64,000 nt of DNA from Propionicimonas sp020161015 (lineage in GTDB: Bacteria > Actinomycetota > Actinomycetes > Propionibacteriales > Propionibacteriaceae): positions 507,457 to 571,456 of the forward strand of contig NZ_CAXWGX010000023.1 in the NCBI RefSeq assembly GCF_964266745.1. Direction: 5' to 3'. The translations under genes were made by a program, and so were the position numbers. Positions 34,127 through 42,664 of this stretch are shown here, piece by piece. The notes under the pieces are model-generated. The model was not told where the DNA came from, did not search any database, and saw only the letters and a list, made by a program, of their open reading frames with translations. Numbering within the stretch: the first letter of the stretch is position 1; every line of letters begins with the position of its first letter.

Positions 34127-36883
34127 ATGCCGCCGGGTGCCAAGCTGCGGGTCCCGCTCCCGCGCCGGACCCTCGTGGCCCGCGCGCGCCTGGCGAACCC
34201 CTTCCTCGCACCGGGCCCCCTGCCGCGGCTGGTACTGCTCGCCGCTCCGCCGGGGTTCGGCAAGACCACCCTGCTCGTCCAGTGGCTGGCAGAGGCCGCC
34301 GGGGTCGACGCGGCCGGAGAGGCCGGCATCCGGGTCGCCTGGCTCACCCTCGACGAGTCGGACACGGACGTGACGCAGTTCCTCTCCGGCCTGGTGGCCG
34401 CGCTCGCCGTGGCCGCGGACGGCGTGGCCGTCGAGGCCGGGGCGTTGCTCGATTCCGATCGGCCGGTGGCGCCCGAGGACGTGCTGGTCAGCATCGTCAA
34501 TGACCTCGACGCCCTCGCCGGCCGGACCGTGATCGCGCTCGACGACCTCCACCGTGCCGCAGGACCGGCCGTCCACGAGGCCGTCACCTTCCTGCTGGAG
34601 AACCTGCCACCCCACGTCGTGGTCGCGGCCACGACCCGGGCCGACCCGCCACTCCCGCTCACCCGGCTGCGGGCCAGGGGCGAGCTGGTCGAGGTCCGCG
34701 TGGCCGACCTGCGCCTCACCACGGAGGAGTCGGAGGCGTTCCTGCGGACGGTGATGGAGCTCGACCTCGACACCGCGCAGGTGACGGCGCTGACCGCCAG
34801 GACCGAAGGCTGGCTGGCCGGCCTGCAGCTGGCGGCGCTGTCGGCGCGCTCGCGCACCGCCTCCGGCGCAGCGGCGGTCGACGGCTTCGTCCGGGACTTC
34901 ACCGGGAGCCACCGGTTCGTCCTCGACTACCTGGTGGAGGAGGTGCTCGACACGCAGCCCGCCGACGCCCGCGAGTTCCTGCTGCTCACCTCTGTGCTCG
35001 AACGCCTGAGCGGGCCGCTGTGCGAGGCGGTCACCGGCACGGACGGGGGGCAGCAACGGCTCGTTCAGCTCGAGGCGGCGAACGTGTTCCTCACGGCGCT
35101 CGACGACGACCGCCGCTGGTTCCGCTACCACCAGCTGTTCGCCGAGGCCGTCCGGGCCCGCCTCGGCGCCGAGCGCCCGGACGCGGTGCCCGGCCTGCAC
35201 CTGGCGGCGAGCCGCTGGTACGCGTCGCAGGGCCTGCTCGAGGACGCTCTGGCCCACGCGAGCGCCGGTGGCGAGCCCGAGTGGGTGGCCGGGCTCGTGG
35301 AGTACGCGCTTCCCGGGCTGCGGCGGCGGCGCCGCGACCGGACGTTGCTCCGCCTGGTGAGCGGCCTGCCGGACGATGCCGCGCGGCGCCGTCCGGTCCT
35401 GGCCACGGCCCGCGCCTGGCAGATGCTCGTCGCCGGCGACCTGCCCGCGGCGGGTGAGTGGCTGGAGGTCGCCGAAGCCGTCCTCCTCGAGCCGACCCCG
35501 CCCCCGGACGCGGGCTCCCCGGTGCCCGACGACCTCGCTGCCGCCCGTGACGACGAGCGCCGTACCGCGCCCGCGAGCATCGCGGTCTATCGGGCCGCGC
35601 TGGCGCAGGCGGCCGGCGACGTGGTCGGGACCGTCCGGCACGCACGGGCCGCGCAGGCGCTCGCGGAACCGGGCGACCACCTCGTCCAGGGAGCCGCGTC
35701 CGGCTTCCTCGGGCTCGCCGCCTGGGCGGGGGGCGAGCTGGGCCTGGCGATCGAGACCTTCCGGGGGGCTGTCGGCCACCTCGTCGCCGCGGGGAGCCTC
35801 AGCGACGGGCTCGGCAGCACGGTCGTCCTGGCCGATATGGCCCTCGCGAACGGCCGCCCGCTCGAGGCCCGGCAACTCTACGAGCGGGCGCTCGCGGATG
35901 CCGGGCAGAATCCGGCGGCGGGCGCCATGGTGGTCGGCGACCTCCACGTCGGCCTGGCCGATGTCCTCCGCGAGCAGGGCGACCTGGACGCGGCGGCGCG
36001 GCACCTGGCGGACGCCCGTGACCTCGGCGAGGCGGCCTCCCTGCAGGAGAACCGGTTCCGCTGGCACGCGGTGCGGGCCGGCCTGCTGCGGGCCGGCGGT
36101 GACGTCGAAGCCGCGCTGCAGGAACTCGCCGCCGCCGAGCGGCTGTACCTTCCGGGGTTCTTCCCCGACACGCGGCCGCTGCCGGCCGGACGGGCGCGGC
36201 TGCTGATCGCGGGTGGACGTCTCCGCGAGGCGCGGGAGTGGGCGGCCGAGAGAGGGGTGGCCGATGCCGACCCCGCGGCGTACCTCAGCGAGTACGACCT
36301 CCTGACCCTGGCGCGGCTGGTGGTCGCGGAGCAGCGATCCGGCGTCCCCGGGGCGGACGCGGGGCTGCGCCGGGTGCTCACCGTCCTGGACGGCGTCGTC
36401 GCCGCGGCGGAATCAGCGGGCCGGTGGGGGAGCCTGGTGGAGGCACGGATGGTGCGGGCGCTGGCCCTGCAGGCGCTCGGGGAGGAGCGGCGCGCGCAGG
36501 CGTCCCTCGCACAGGCCCTGGCCGACGGCGCTCCCGCCGGCTACGTGCGGCTGTTCCTCGACGAGGGCGCCGCCATGGGCGAGCTCCTTGCCGGCGTCTC
36601 AGCTTCGAAGGAACCCTCTGCCGCACTGGCCCGGCACCTCCTCGGCCGGACCGGGGCCGGGCTGCCCGACCTGCGCCTGGGCCTGCCGGGCGAACCGCTC
36701 AGCGAACGGGAGCTGGACGTCCTCCGGCTGTTGGCGAGCGACCTCAGCGGGCCCGAGATCGCGTCGCACCTGTTCGTCTCCATCAACACCCTTCGGACCC
36801 ACACCCGGCACATCTTCACCAAGCTCGACGTGAGGACGCGGCGCGCCGCGGTGAGCCGCGCCCGTGAACGCGGGCTCCTCTAG
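34127..36883 (+). CDS. MalT-like LuxR-family regulator with ATPase domain (second copy)
   Basis: A 918-aa regulator of full MalT length. Walker A is APPGFGKTTLLVQW near residue 42, Walker B VIALDDLHRA near 138, followed by the winged-helix and TPR-like region and the C-terminal LuxR helix-turn-helix (LSERELDVLRLLASDLSG, then NTLRTHTRHIFTKLDVRT). The start could be ATG 34127 or ATG 34091, 12 residues longer; neither has a clear Shine-Dalgarno. It lies 89 bases after the Ehr operon and is followed in the same direction by a membrane protein and an LRDLG protein, paralleling the module at 21586-24476. Confidence 0.85.
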   Translation: MPPGAKLRVPLPRRTLVARARLANPFLAPGPLPRLVLLAAPPGFGKTTLLVQWLAEAAGVDAAGEAGIRVAWLTLDESDTDVTQFLSGLVAALAVAADGVAVEAGALLDSDRPVAPEDVLVSIVNDLDALAGRTVIALDDLHRAAGPAVHEAVTFLLENLPPHVVVAATTRADPPLPLTRLRARGELVEVRVADLRLTTEESEAFLRTVMELDLDTAQVTALTARTEGWLAGLQLAALSARSRTASGAAAVDGFVRDFTGSHRFVLDYLVEEVLDTQPADAREFLLLTSVLERLSGPLCEAVTGTDGGQQRLVQLEAANVFLTALDDDRRWFRYHQLFAEAVRARLGAERPDAVPGLHLAASRWYASQGLLEDALAHASAGGEPEWVAGLVEYALPGLRRRRRDRTLLRLVSGLPDDAARRRPVLATARAWQMLVAGDLPAAGEWLEVAEAVLLEPTPPPDAGSPVPDDLAAARDDERRTAPASIAVYRAALAQAAGDVVGTVRHARAAQALAEPGDHLVQGAASGFLGLAAWAGGELGLAIETFRGAVGHLVAAGSLSDGLGSTVVLADMALANGRPLEARQLYERALADAGQNPAAGAMVVGDLHVGLADVLREQGDLDAAARHLADARDLGEAASLQENRFRWHAVRAGLLRAGGDVEAALQELAAAERLYLPGFFPDTRPLPAGRARLLIAGGRLREAREWAAERGVADADPAAYLSEYDLLTLARLVVAEQRSGVPGADAGLRRVLTVLDGVVAAAESAGRWGSLVEARMVRALALQALGEERRAQASLAQALADGAPAGYVRLFLDEGAAMGELLAGVSASKEPSAALARHLLGRTGAGLPDLRLGLPGEPLSERELDVLRLLASDLSGPEIASHLFVSINTLRTHTRHIFTKLDVRTRRAAVSRARERGLL

Positions 36884-36911
36884 GCGGCCGCCTCACCACC
36901 GGCGATCACAT

Positions 36912-36923
36912 CATCTGGCGATG
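36912..36923. promoter_or_regulatory. CATC-N4-GATG site upstream of the second MalT-like module target
   Basis: CATC-TGGC-GATG lies in the 120-base gap between the LuxR gene and ATG 37004, about 80 bases before the start. A wider pairing CACATC...GATGTG (36907-36925) overlaps it. The same core with a four-base spacer occurs at 23770-23782, upstream of the first module's targets. Confidence 0.4.
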
Positions 36924-37003
36924 TGGACTCACCACCTGCGGCCCTAGCGTCCCTGGCATCACGGACGCCCGTCCGGACGGAGACCCACACCAGGAGCGAC
37001 ACC

Positions 37004-37672
37004 ATGACCCTCTCGAACCGCCGGCTCGGCCAGATCGCCGGAGCCTGCCTCGGCGCCGCGGGCGCCATCTTCATCGGCATCCAGATCAACCACCCCCCGC
37101 TCACGCTGGAGTTCGTGGGCACGGCGGAGTTCCTCGTCCGGCAGACCCTGAAGGCGGTCATGACGGTGCTGGTCCTCGTCGGCGTCGCCGCCCTGTACAC
37201 CAGGCACGCGGGCCGCCTGGGCGTGCTGGGCCTGGTCGGCTCCCTGCTGTTCAGCGCCGGCTACCTGGCCATGTTCAGCGTCGAGATCATCGCCGGCTAC
37301 GTCCTCCCCGCGATCGTGCGGACCTCGCCCGGCTACGTCCAGGACGTGCTGACCGCCGCCCTCGGCGGCACCCCGGCCGGTGACATCGGCAACGTTCAGG
37401 TGTTGCTGAGCGTCTCCGGCATCGGCTACATGGTCGGTGGGCTGGTCTTCGGCATCGCGCTCTTCCGCGGCGGCGTCGTCGCCCGCTGGGCGAGTGCGCT
37501 GCTGGCCGTGGCCACCATCAGCACCCTCGCGCTGGCCGTCCTGCCGGAGGCGTTCAACCGTCCGTTCGCGATCCCGACCGGCATCGCGCTGATGGGTCTG
37601 GGCTGGTCGGCGTGGCGCCGGGCGTCCGCCCCGGCGGAGGAACGGCCGGTTCGGGTCGCCCAGGCCGTGTGA
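37004..37672 (+). CDS. Six-helix membrane protein next to MalT-like regulator
   Basis: A 222-aa protein with about six hydrophobic helices and a short polar tail, probably a target of the preceding regulator. MLSVSGIGYMVGGLVFGIALF-type glycine-rich helices occur in the second half; there is no catalytic or transport signature I recognise. AGGAG eight bases before ATG 37004 defines the start; the frame extends to 36923 without coding signs. It is preceded by a CATC-N4-GATG site and followed 79 bases later by a small LRDLG protein. Confidence 0.6.
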   Translation: MTLSNRRLGQIAGACLGAAGAIFIGIQINHPPLTLEFVGTAEFLVRQTLKAVMTVLVLVGVAALYTRHAGRLGVLGLVGSLLFSAGYLAMFSVEIIAGYVLPAIVRTSPGYVQDVLTAALGGTPAGDIGNVQVLLSVSGIGYMVGGLVFGIALFRGGVVARWASALLAVATISTLALAVLPEAFNRPFAIPTGIALMGLGWSAWRRASAPAEERPVRVAQAV

Positions 37673-37751
37673 TGATCCCGACCGCGAGCACCGACCGGTG
37701 CGGGCCGCGGATGTGGCGGGCCGCGGCCCTCACGGGAACGGGAGGCCTCCG

Positions 37752-38033
37752 ATGAGCGGGAGCGGCGGCTTCACCGTCCGCGTCGAAGGGCACCTGGACG
37801 ACCACCACGCGGGCCGGCCCGGGGGGTGGGCGCTGGAACGCCACCCCGACGGCACCACCTCCCTGACCGCCCCCGAGGCCGACCAGGCGCAGCTGCACGG
37901 CCTGCTGACCGGACTGCGGGACCTCGGCATCGCGCTGGTCGCGGTGGCGAGGGTGGACGCGCCCCCCTCGACCGGGTGCTCGACCTCGCCGCCACCGGGC
38001 ACGGCCACGCCACCGAGGCGTCGTGGAGGCTGA
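37752..38033 (+). CDS. Small LRDLG-motif protein (paralogue of 23839-24057)
   Basis: A 93-aa protein whose first 65 residues (FTVRVEGHLDD, LERHPDGTTSLTAPEADQAQ, LHGLLTGLRDLGIALVAV) match the layout of the 72-aa protein at 23839: a beta-rich start, then DQxxxHxxxxxLRDLGxxL. GGGAGG precedes ATG 37752. The last 28 residues are Pro/Thr/Arg-rich and look non-native. Losing one C from the six-C run in the codons for Ala-Pro-Pro near 37970 would instead read PLDRVLDLAATGHG, so a frameshift near the end is possible. It sits in the second MalT-like module; its function is unknown. Confidence 0.55.
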   Translation: MSGSGGFTVRVEGHLDDHHAGRPGGWALERHPDGTTSLTAPEADQAQLHGLLTGLRDLGIALVAVARVDAPPSTGCSTSPPPGTATPPRRRGG

Positions 38034-38097
38034 CGGAGCGGCCGGGATGCGCCGCGAGCACGCACGGGTCAGGCGTGACCGTGCCGCGCCGTCCTCG

Positions 38098-38769
38098 TCA
38101 GCGAGCGGCCCAGAGCATGCCCCGGGTGATCAGTTCGTGGAGCGTCGGGTGGCGCAGGTCGTCCACGCCGTGGCCCAGGGTCGTGATGAAGATCCGGCCC
38201 GCGCCCCACTGGCGGGTCCACGCGACCGGGGCGCGGTACGGACGGGGCCACGGGTCGCCCGGGCGCGGCACGATGTCGGTCGTCGCCAGCACCGTCGACA
38301 GGCTGTCGCAGAGCACCCAGTACTGCTCGGAGGTGATGTCGAAGTCGGGCAGGCCGGCCGTGAGCGCGTGGGCCGCGCCCTCCTCCGAGAACGTCACCCG
38401 GTACGGAACCATGCCGTGCGGGTGGGCGGTGAACACCCCGCCGAGCATCTGGCTGTACTCGACGGTCTGGCGGAAGGCGTCGAGCACCCCGCCGTGCCAG
38501 CCGGCGAAGCCGACGCCGCTGGTGATCGCCTCGCGCAGGCCGCGGAACTCGTCGAGCAGGATGTCGCCCTGCGTCCAGGACTGGACGATCAGCGATAGCG
38601 AGCCCATCAGTTCTGCGTCGGCGTAGGCCTCGAGGGAGTCCTCGACGATCACCTCGAACCCGGACGCGGCGAGGAAGCCGGTGAACTCGTCGGTGGAGGC
38701 CTCAGGGGTGTGGCCCTCCCAGCCGCCACGCACGACAAGGGCCCGCCGCACGGATTCACCCGTCGTCAT
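38098..38769 (-). CDS. ThuA domain protein (trehalose-utilisation-type, glutamine-amidotransferase-like fold)
   Basis: A 223-aa ThuA-like protein: VVRGGWEGHTPE at the start, VGFAGWHGGVLDAFR in the middle and YRVTFSEEGAAHALTAGLPDF near residue 140. ThuA works with the dehydrogenase ThuB on 3-keto-disaccharides in rhizobia; its chemistry here is inferred. AAGGAG precedes ATG 38769. The start overlaps the stop of the upstream ROK gene by four bases (ATGA), so both are one transcript, divergent from the sugar ABC operon that also contains a ThuB-type dehydrogenase. Confidence 0.85.
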   Translation of the reverse strand: MTTGESVRRALVVRGGWEGHTPEASTDEFTGFLAASGFEVIVEDSLEAYADAELMGSLSLIVQSWTQGDILLDEFRGLREAITSGVGFAGWHGGVLDAFRQTVEYSQMLGGVFTAHPHGMVPYRVTFSEEGAAHALTAGLPDFDITSEQYWVLCDSLSTVLATTDIVPRPGDPWPRPYRAPVAWTRQWGAGRIFITTLGHGVDDLRHPTLHELITRGMLWAAR

Positions 38770-39971
38770 GACTCTCCTTCGCGCGCTTCGCTGCCGTCGA
38801 CCAGGGCCTCGATGGCGGCCGGTGACAGGATCTGGTCGCACACCAGGGTGCTGGCACCTATGATTCCGGCCCGCGGTCCCGCAAGGGAAGCGGTGATCAG
38901 CAAGTTCTGGGTCGCCAGCGGGAGCGATTTCGCGTACACCGACTCCCGGATGCCGGCGATCAATTGCTCGTGGGCCTGCGCGAGGATCCCGCCCACCGCG
39001 ATCACAGAGGGGTTCAGCAGGGACACCACACCGGCGAGGACGTCTCCGGCGGTGCGTCCCGCGTCACGCATCACCTGGATGGCTGTCTTGTCGCCCGAGC
39101 GGACGAGGGCCACGATGTCGGCGCCGGAGGTCGCCGTCCGTCCCGCCCGCTCCAGCTGCTCCAGCAGGGCGGGCACGCCGATGACCGCCTCGAGGCAGCC
39201 CGTCCCGCCGCAGTGGCACAGGTTGGGCGGTCCGCCGGGCACCCGGACGTGGCCGATGTCGCCGCTGGAGCCCTGGGCCCCGCGCCGGATCTGGCCGTCG
39301 AGGATGATCCCCAGGCCGACGCCCGTGGCGAACTTCACGTACAGCAGGTCCGCGACGTCCTTCCACGCGTGGGCGTGCTCACCGATCGCCATCATGTTGG
39401 CGTCGTTGTCGACGTAGACCGGCACGTCGAAGGCGCTGCGGAGCCGGCCGACGATGTCGAACCCGTCCCAGCCCGGCATGATCGGGGGGCTCGAGGGCCG
39501 TCCGGTCGAGTGGGTGACCGGGCCCGGCACGCCGATGCCGACACCCCTGAGGCGGGCGGGGTCGATCCCGGCCTCGGCGAGGAGTTCGCGGCACACCTCG
39601 ACGACCCGTCCGAGAACGGCCTCCGGCCCGAGGTCGACGCTGAGCGCGAGGTGCCTCTCGGCAAGGATGTGCACCGACAGGTCGGTGAGCCCGACGCGCA
39701 CGTGGCTCGCCCCGATGTCGATAGCGAGGACGGCGCCGGCGTCGGGAAGGAAGAAGAAGGACGCCGCCGGCCTGCCCATCGCGGCCGACCGCTCGCCGAT
39801 CTGCCCGATCAGTCCGAGTTCGGAGAGAGTGTCCAGGCGCGCGGCGATGGTCGAGCGGGCCTGGCCGGTGATCGCCACCAGTTGCGCGCGCGTCCGCGGC
39901 TCGGACCGCAGGAGCTGGAAGACCTCACCGATGCCGGGGGCTCGGGGGAGGATCCGTTGCAGCTCTTCCAT
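38766..39971 (-). CDS. ROK-family transcriptional regulator
   Basis: A 401-aa sugar-responsive repressor. The N-terminal winged helix (about 15-65; RAQLVAITGQARSTIAARLD) is followed by a ROK domain with the phosphate loop AIDIGASHVRVGL, VDNDANMMAIGE (Asp190) and zinc site His241, Cys252, Cys254, Cys259 (LCHCGGTGCLE). The glucokinase-type Asp is kept, so sugar binding is likely, as in XylR/NagC-type repressors. It is divergent from the ABC importer across 134 bases, which hold a palindrome over the importer promoter, so it probably represses the importer operon until inducer is present. Confidence 0.88.
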   Translation of the reverse strand: MEELQRILPRAPGIGEVFQLLRSEPRTRAQLVAITGQARSTIAARLDTLSELGLIGQIGERSAAMGRPAASFFFLPDAGAVLAIDIGASHVRVGLTDLSVHILAERHLALSVDLGPEAVLGRVVEVCRELLAEAGIDPARLRGVGIGVPGPVTHSTGRPSSPPIMPGWDGFDIVGRLRSAFDVPVYVDNDANMMAIGEHAHAWKDVADLLYVKFATGVGLGIILDGQIRRGAQGSSGDIGHVRVPGGPPNLCHCGGTGCLEAVIGVPALLEQLERAGRTATSGADIVALVRSGDKTAIQVMRDAGRTAGDVLAGVVSLLNPSVIAVGGILAQAHEQLIAGIRESVYAKSLPLATQNLLITASLAGPRAGIIGASTLVCDQILSPAAIEALVDGSEAREGES

Positions 39972-40063
39972 GGCAGAAGTTAATCACCCCTCACCCTCGA
40001 ATTCTGCATCCCTTCGACAACTGGATGCTCAGCGTCGAGCGATAACAGGTTGGTAACGAACCG

Positions 40064-40099
40064 ACTTTTGCTTGACGGATGTCAAAAGTGGGCTAGCCT
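40064..40099 (+). promoter_or_regulatory. Promoter and palindromic ROK operator of the sugar ABC operon
   Basis: TTGACG (40072-40077), a 16-base spacer and TAGCCT (40094-40099) form a sigma-70-type promoter. Transcription should begin at about 40105-40107, exactly at ATG 40106, so the mRNA looks leaderless. Two nested inverted repeats overlap the -35: ACTTTTG (40064-40070) with CAAAAGT (40083-40089), and TTGAC (40072-40076) with GTCAA (40081-40085). This AT-rich palindrome is a good candidate site for the divergent ROK repressor. Confidence 0.65.
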
Positions 40100-40105
40100 C
40101 GGACC

Positions 40106-41626
40106 ATGGTCACGGACGATCATCAGGGAGCTCCACTGCTCACCGCGAGCGGTGTGGTGAAGCACTTCCCCGGCGCCAAGGCGCTGGACGGGGTCGACCT
40201 GGACGTCTACCCCGGGGAGGTCCACTGCCTGCTCGGACAGAACGGCGCCGGCAAGTCCACGCTGATCAAGGTCCTGGCCGGGGCCCACCGGCCCGACGCG
40301 GGCGTGATCACCTGGCAGGGTCAGGAGGTCTCGTTCCCCACCCCGGTCGCCGCGCTCCGTGCCGGGATCGCGACCATGTACCAGGAGCTGGACGTCGTCG
40401 ACGGGCTCACCGTGGCGGAGAACATCTTCCTGGGCAACGAGGTCAGCGCCGGCGGCTTCATCCAGCGCACGTCCGCCCACGCCCGCACCCGGGAGGTGCT
40501 GCAGCGGCTGGGCCACGCCAACATCGCCCCCGGAACCGAGGTGGAGTCACTCTCCGCCGCGGGCAAGCAGGTGGTCTCGATGGCCCGCGCGCTCTCCCAC
40601 GACGCGAAGCTGATCATCATGGACGAGCCGTCCGCCGTCCTCGACTCCGAGGAGGTGGCGAACCTCTTCCGGGTGGTCAGGGACCTGGTCGCCAACGGCA
40701 TCGCCGTGATCTACATCTCGCACCGGCTGGAGGAGATCCGCCAGATCGGCGACCGGCTGACCGTGCTGAAGGACGGCAAGACGGTGGCCAGCGGCCTGCG
40801 GGTGAGCGACACCACGACGTCCCAGGTCGTCGCGATGATGACCGGGCACGAGGGCACCCTGGACTTCCCGCCCCGCACTGCGGAGGTGTCCGACGAGGTC
40901 GTGCTGAGCGTGCGCGATCTCGCTCTCGACGGCGTGTTCCGCGACGTCAGCTTCGACGTCCACGCCGGCGAGATCGTCGGGCTGGCCGGGCTCGTCGGCT
41001 CCGGGCGCTCGGAGATCCTCGAGACCGTCTACGGGGCGCGGCGTGCCACGTCCGGCGAGGTGCGCGTCTCCGGCGTGCCGGTCGGGCGCGGCAACGTCGC
41101 GGCCAGCGTGGCGAAGGGCATGGGCTTCTGCCCCGAGGAGCGGAAGAGCCAGGGCCTGCTGCTGGACGAGTCGGTGACGCGCAACATCACACTGTCGATC
41201 TTCGCCCGCCTGGCCCGGCTCGGCTTCGTCGACGACGCGGCGGAGCTCGGCATCGCCCGCGAGCAGGTGGGCAGGCTCGGCATCGTCCCCGCGCGGCCCG
41301 AGCGGGAGGCCCGCACGCTGTCGGGCGGCAACCAGCAGAAGATCCTCCTGGGCCGCTGGCTCGCGCACGGCACGAAGGTCCTGTTCCTGGACGAGCCCAC
41401 GCGCGGCGTCGACGTGGGGGCCAGGGCCGAGGCCTACCAGTTGATCAGGGAGCTGGCGGCCACCGGCGTCGCCATCGTCATCGTGTCCTCCGAACTGGAG
41501 GAGGTCGTCGGCCTCGCCGACCGGGTGCTGGTGATCTCGGACGGACGGGTCGTCCACGCCGCCCCGGCAGCGGAGATCGACGAGCACCAGATTCTCGACC
41601 TCATCGTGGAAGGAACCCCGGCATGA
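40106..41626 (+). CDS. Sugar ABC transporter, double ATP-binding protein (RbsA/MglA type)
   Basis: A 506-aa ATPase with two fused nucleotide-binding domains, powering import of a monosaccharide or cyclitol. The first domain has Walker A GQNGAGKST at 44-52 and signature LSAAGKQVVSMARAL. The second has the typical degenerate GLVGSGRSE loop and signature LSGGNQQ at 405-411, with FLDEPTRGVDVGA. This is the CUT2 class arrangement. No Shine-Dalgarno precedes ATG 40106, which coincides with the predicted transcription start. The stop overlaps the permease start (ATGA). Confidence 0.93.
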   Translation: MVTDDHQGAPLLTASGVVKHFPGAKALDGVDLDVYPGEVHCLLGQNGAGKSTLIKVLAGAHRPDAGVITWQGQEVSFPTPVAALRAGIATMYQELDVVDGLTVAENIFLGNEVSAGGFIQRTSAHARTREVLQRLGHANIAPGTEVESLSAAGKQVVSMARALSHDAKLIIMDEPSAVLDSEEVANLFRVVRDLVANGIAVIYISHRLEEIRQIGDRLTVLKDGKTVASGLRVSDTTTSQVVAMMTGHEGTLDFPPRTAEVSDEVVLSVRDLALDGVFRDVSFDVHAGEIVGLAGLVGSGRSEILETVYGARRATSGEVRVSGVPVGRGNVAASVAKGMGFCPEERKSQGLLLDESVTRNITLSIFARLARLGFVDDAAELGIAREQVGRLGIVPARPEREARTLSGGNQQKILLGRWLAHGTKVLFLDEPTRGVDVGARAEAYQLIRELAATGVAIVIVSSELEEVVGLADRVLVISDGRVVHAAPAAEIDEHQILDLIVEGTPA

Positions 41627-42618
41627 GCGCCCAGGCCCCTGCTGTCCCCGCCACCTCCCGGCGGCGCCTGCCACCGAGCGTCACGAGGAACCTCGGCCTG
41701 GTCATCGCCTTCCTGGTGATCTGCCTGATCGGCTACCTGACGGCCGGCGCGCGGTTCGCCAGCATCGACAACACCATGACGATCCTGCGCCTCGCGGCGA
41801 TCATCGGGGTGGTCTCGATCGGGCAGTGCTTCGTGATCACCTCCGGTGGCATCGACCTGTCGGTGGGGTCGATGCTCGGCCTGGCGACGGTGTGGGCCAC
41901 CACCGGGGCGACCCAGTACTACGCCGACTCCACCACGTGGCTCCTGATGGTCTTCGTCGCGCTCGCCGTCGGCGTGGTGGGCGGCATCCTCAACGGGGTG
42001 ATGGTGGCGTACGGCAAGATCGTGCCCTTCATGGCGACCCTCGCCCTGCTCGTCGCGGCCAAGGGCCTGGCGGAGTGGATCGCCAACCGCCAGACGCAGA
42101 TCATCAAGGTCCGCGGCTTCGAGCAGTTCTTCAGCAACGACCCTCTCGGCATCCCCGTCCTGGTCTGGATCTTCGCCCTGGTCGCCGCCGGCGGCTGGGT
42201 GCTGTACAACCGGACGACCTTCGGGCGCCGGACGATCGCCATCGGCGGCAACGTCGAGGCGACCCGGCTCGCGGGGATCAAGACCGATCGCCACATCGTG
42301 ATGCTGTACGCGCTCAGCGGCCTGACCGTCGGGATCGCCGCCGTGATGATGATGGGCCGCACGATGGCCGGCACGTCCACGCACGGCAGCCTCTACGAGA
42401 TGGACGCGATCGCCGCCGTCGTCGTCGGCGGCACCCTGCTCAGGGGCGGACGGGGGACCATCTTCGGCACCGTGATCGGCGTCCTGATCTTCACCACGCT
42501 CACCAACATCTTCACCCAGAACAACCTGCCGCTGTCGGTGCAGCAGATCGCCAAGGGCGCGATCATCATCGCCGCCGTGCTCCTCCAGCAGTACATCGCC
42601 TCCCGCAAGACGGCCTAG
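41623..42618 (+). CDS. Sugar ABC transporter permease (RbsC type)
   Basis: A 331-aa membrane protein with about ten helices, the CUT2-type permease that pairs with the double ATPase. The conserved segment ITSGGIDLSVGSMLGL is near residue 73 and GRRTIAIGGNVEATRLAGI, the coupling region, near residue 205. LNGVMVAYGKIVPFMATLA is also typical. ATG 41623 overlaps the ATPase stop. The binding-protein gene follows 46 bases later. Confidence 0.93.
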   Translation: MSAQAPAVPATSRRRLPPSVTRNLGLVIAFLVICLIGYLTAGARFASIDNTMTILRLAAIIGVVSIGQCFVITSGGIDLSVGSMLGLATVWATTGATQYYADSTTWLLMVFVALAVGVVGGILNGVMVAYGKIVPFMATLALLVAAKGLAEWIANRQTQIIKVRGFEQFFSNDPLGIPVLVWIFALVAAGGWVLYNRTTFGRRTIAIGGNVEATRLAGIKTDRHIVMLYALSGLTVGIAAVMMMGRTMAGTSTHGSLYEMDAIAAVVVGGTLLRGGRGTIFGTVIGVLIFTTLTNIFTQNNLPLSVQQIAKGAIIIAAVLLQQYIASRKTA

Positions 42619-42664
42619 CCGTTCAGACGTCCCACAGTCGAAGCAACGCAAACCGAAAGGAACA

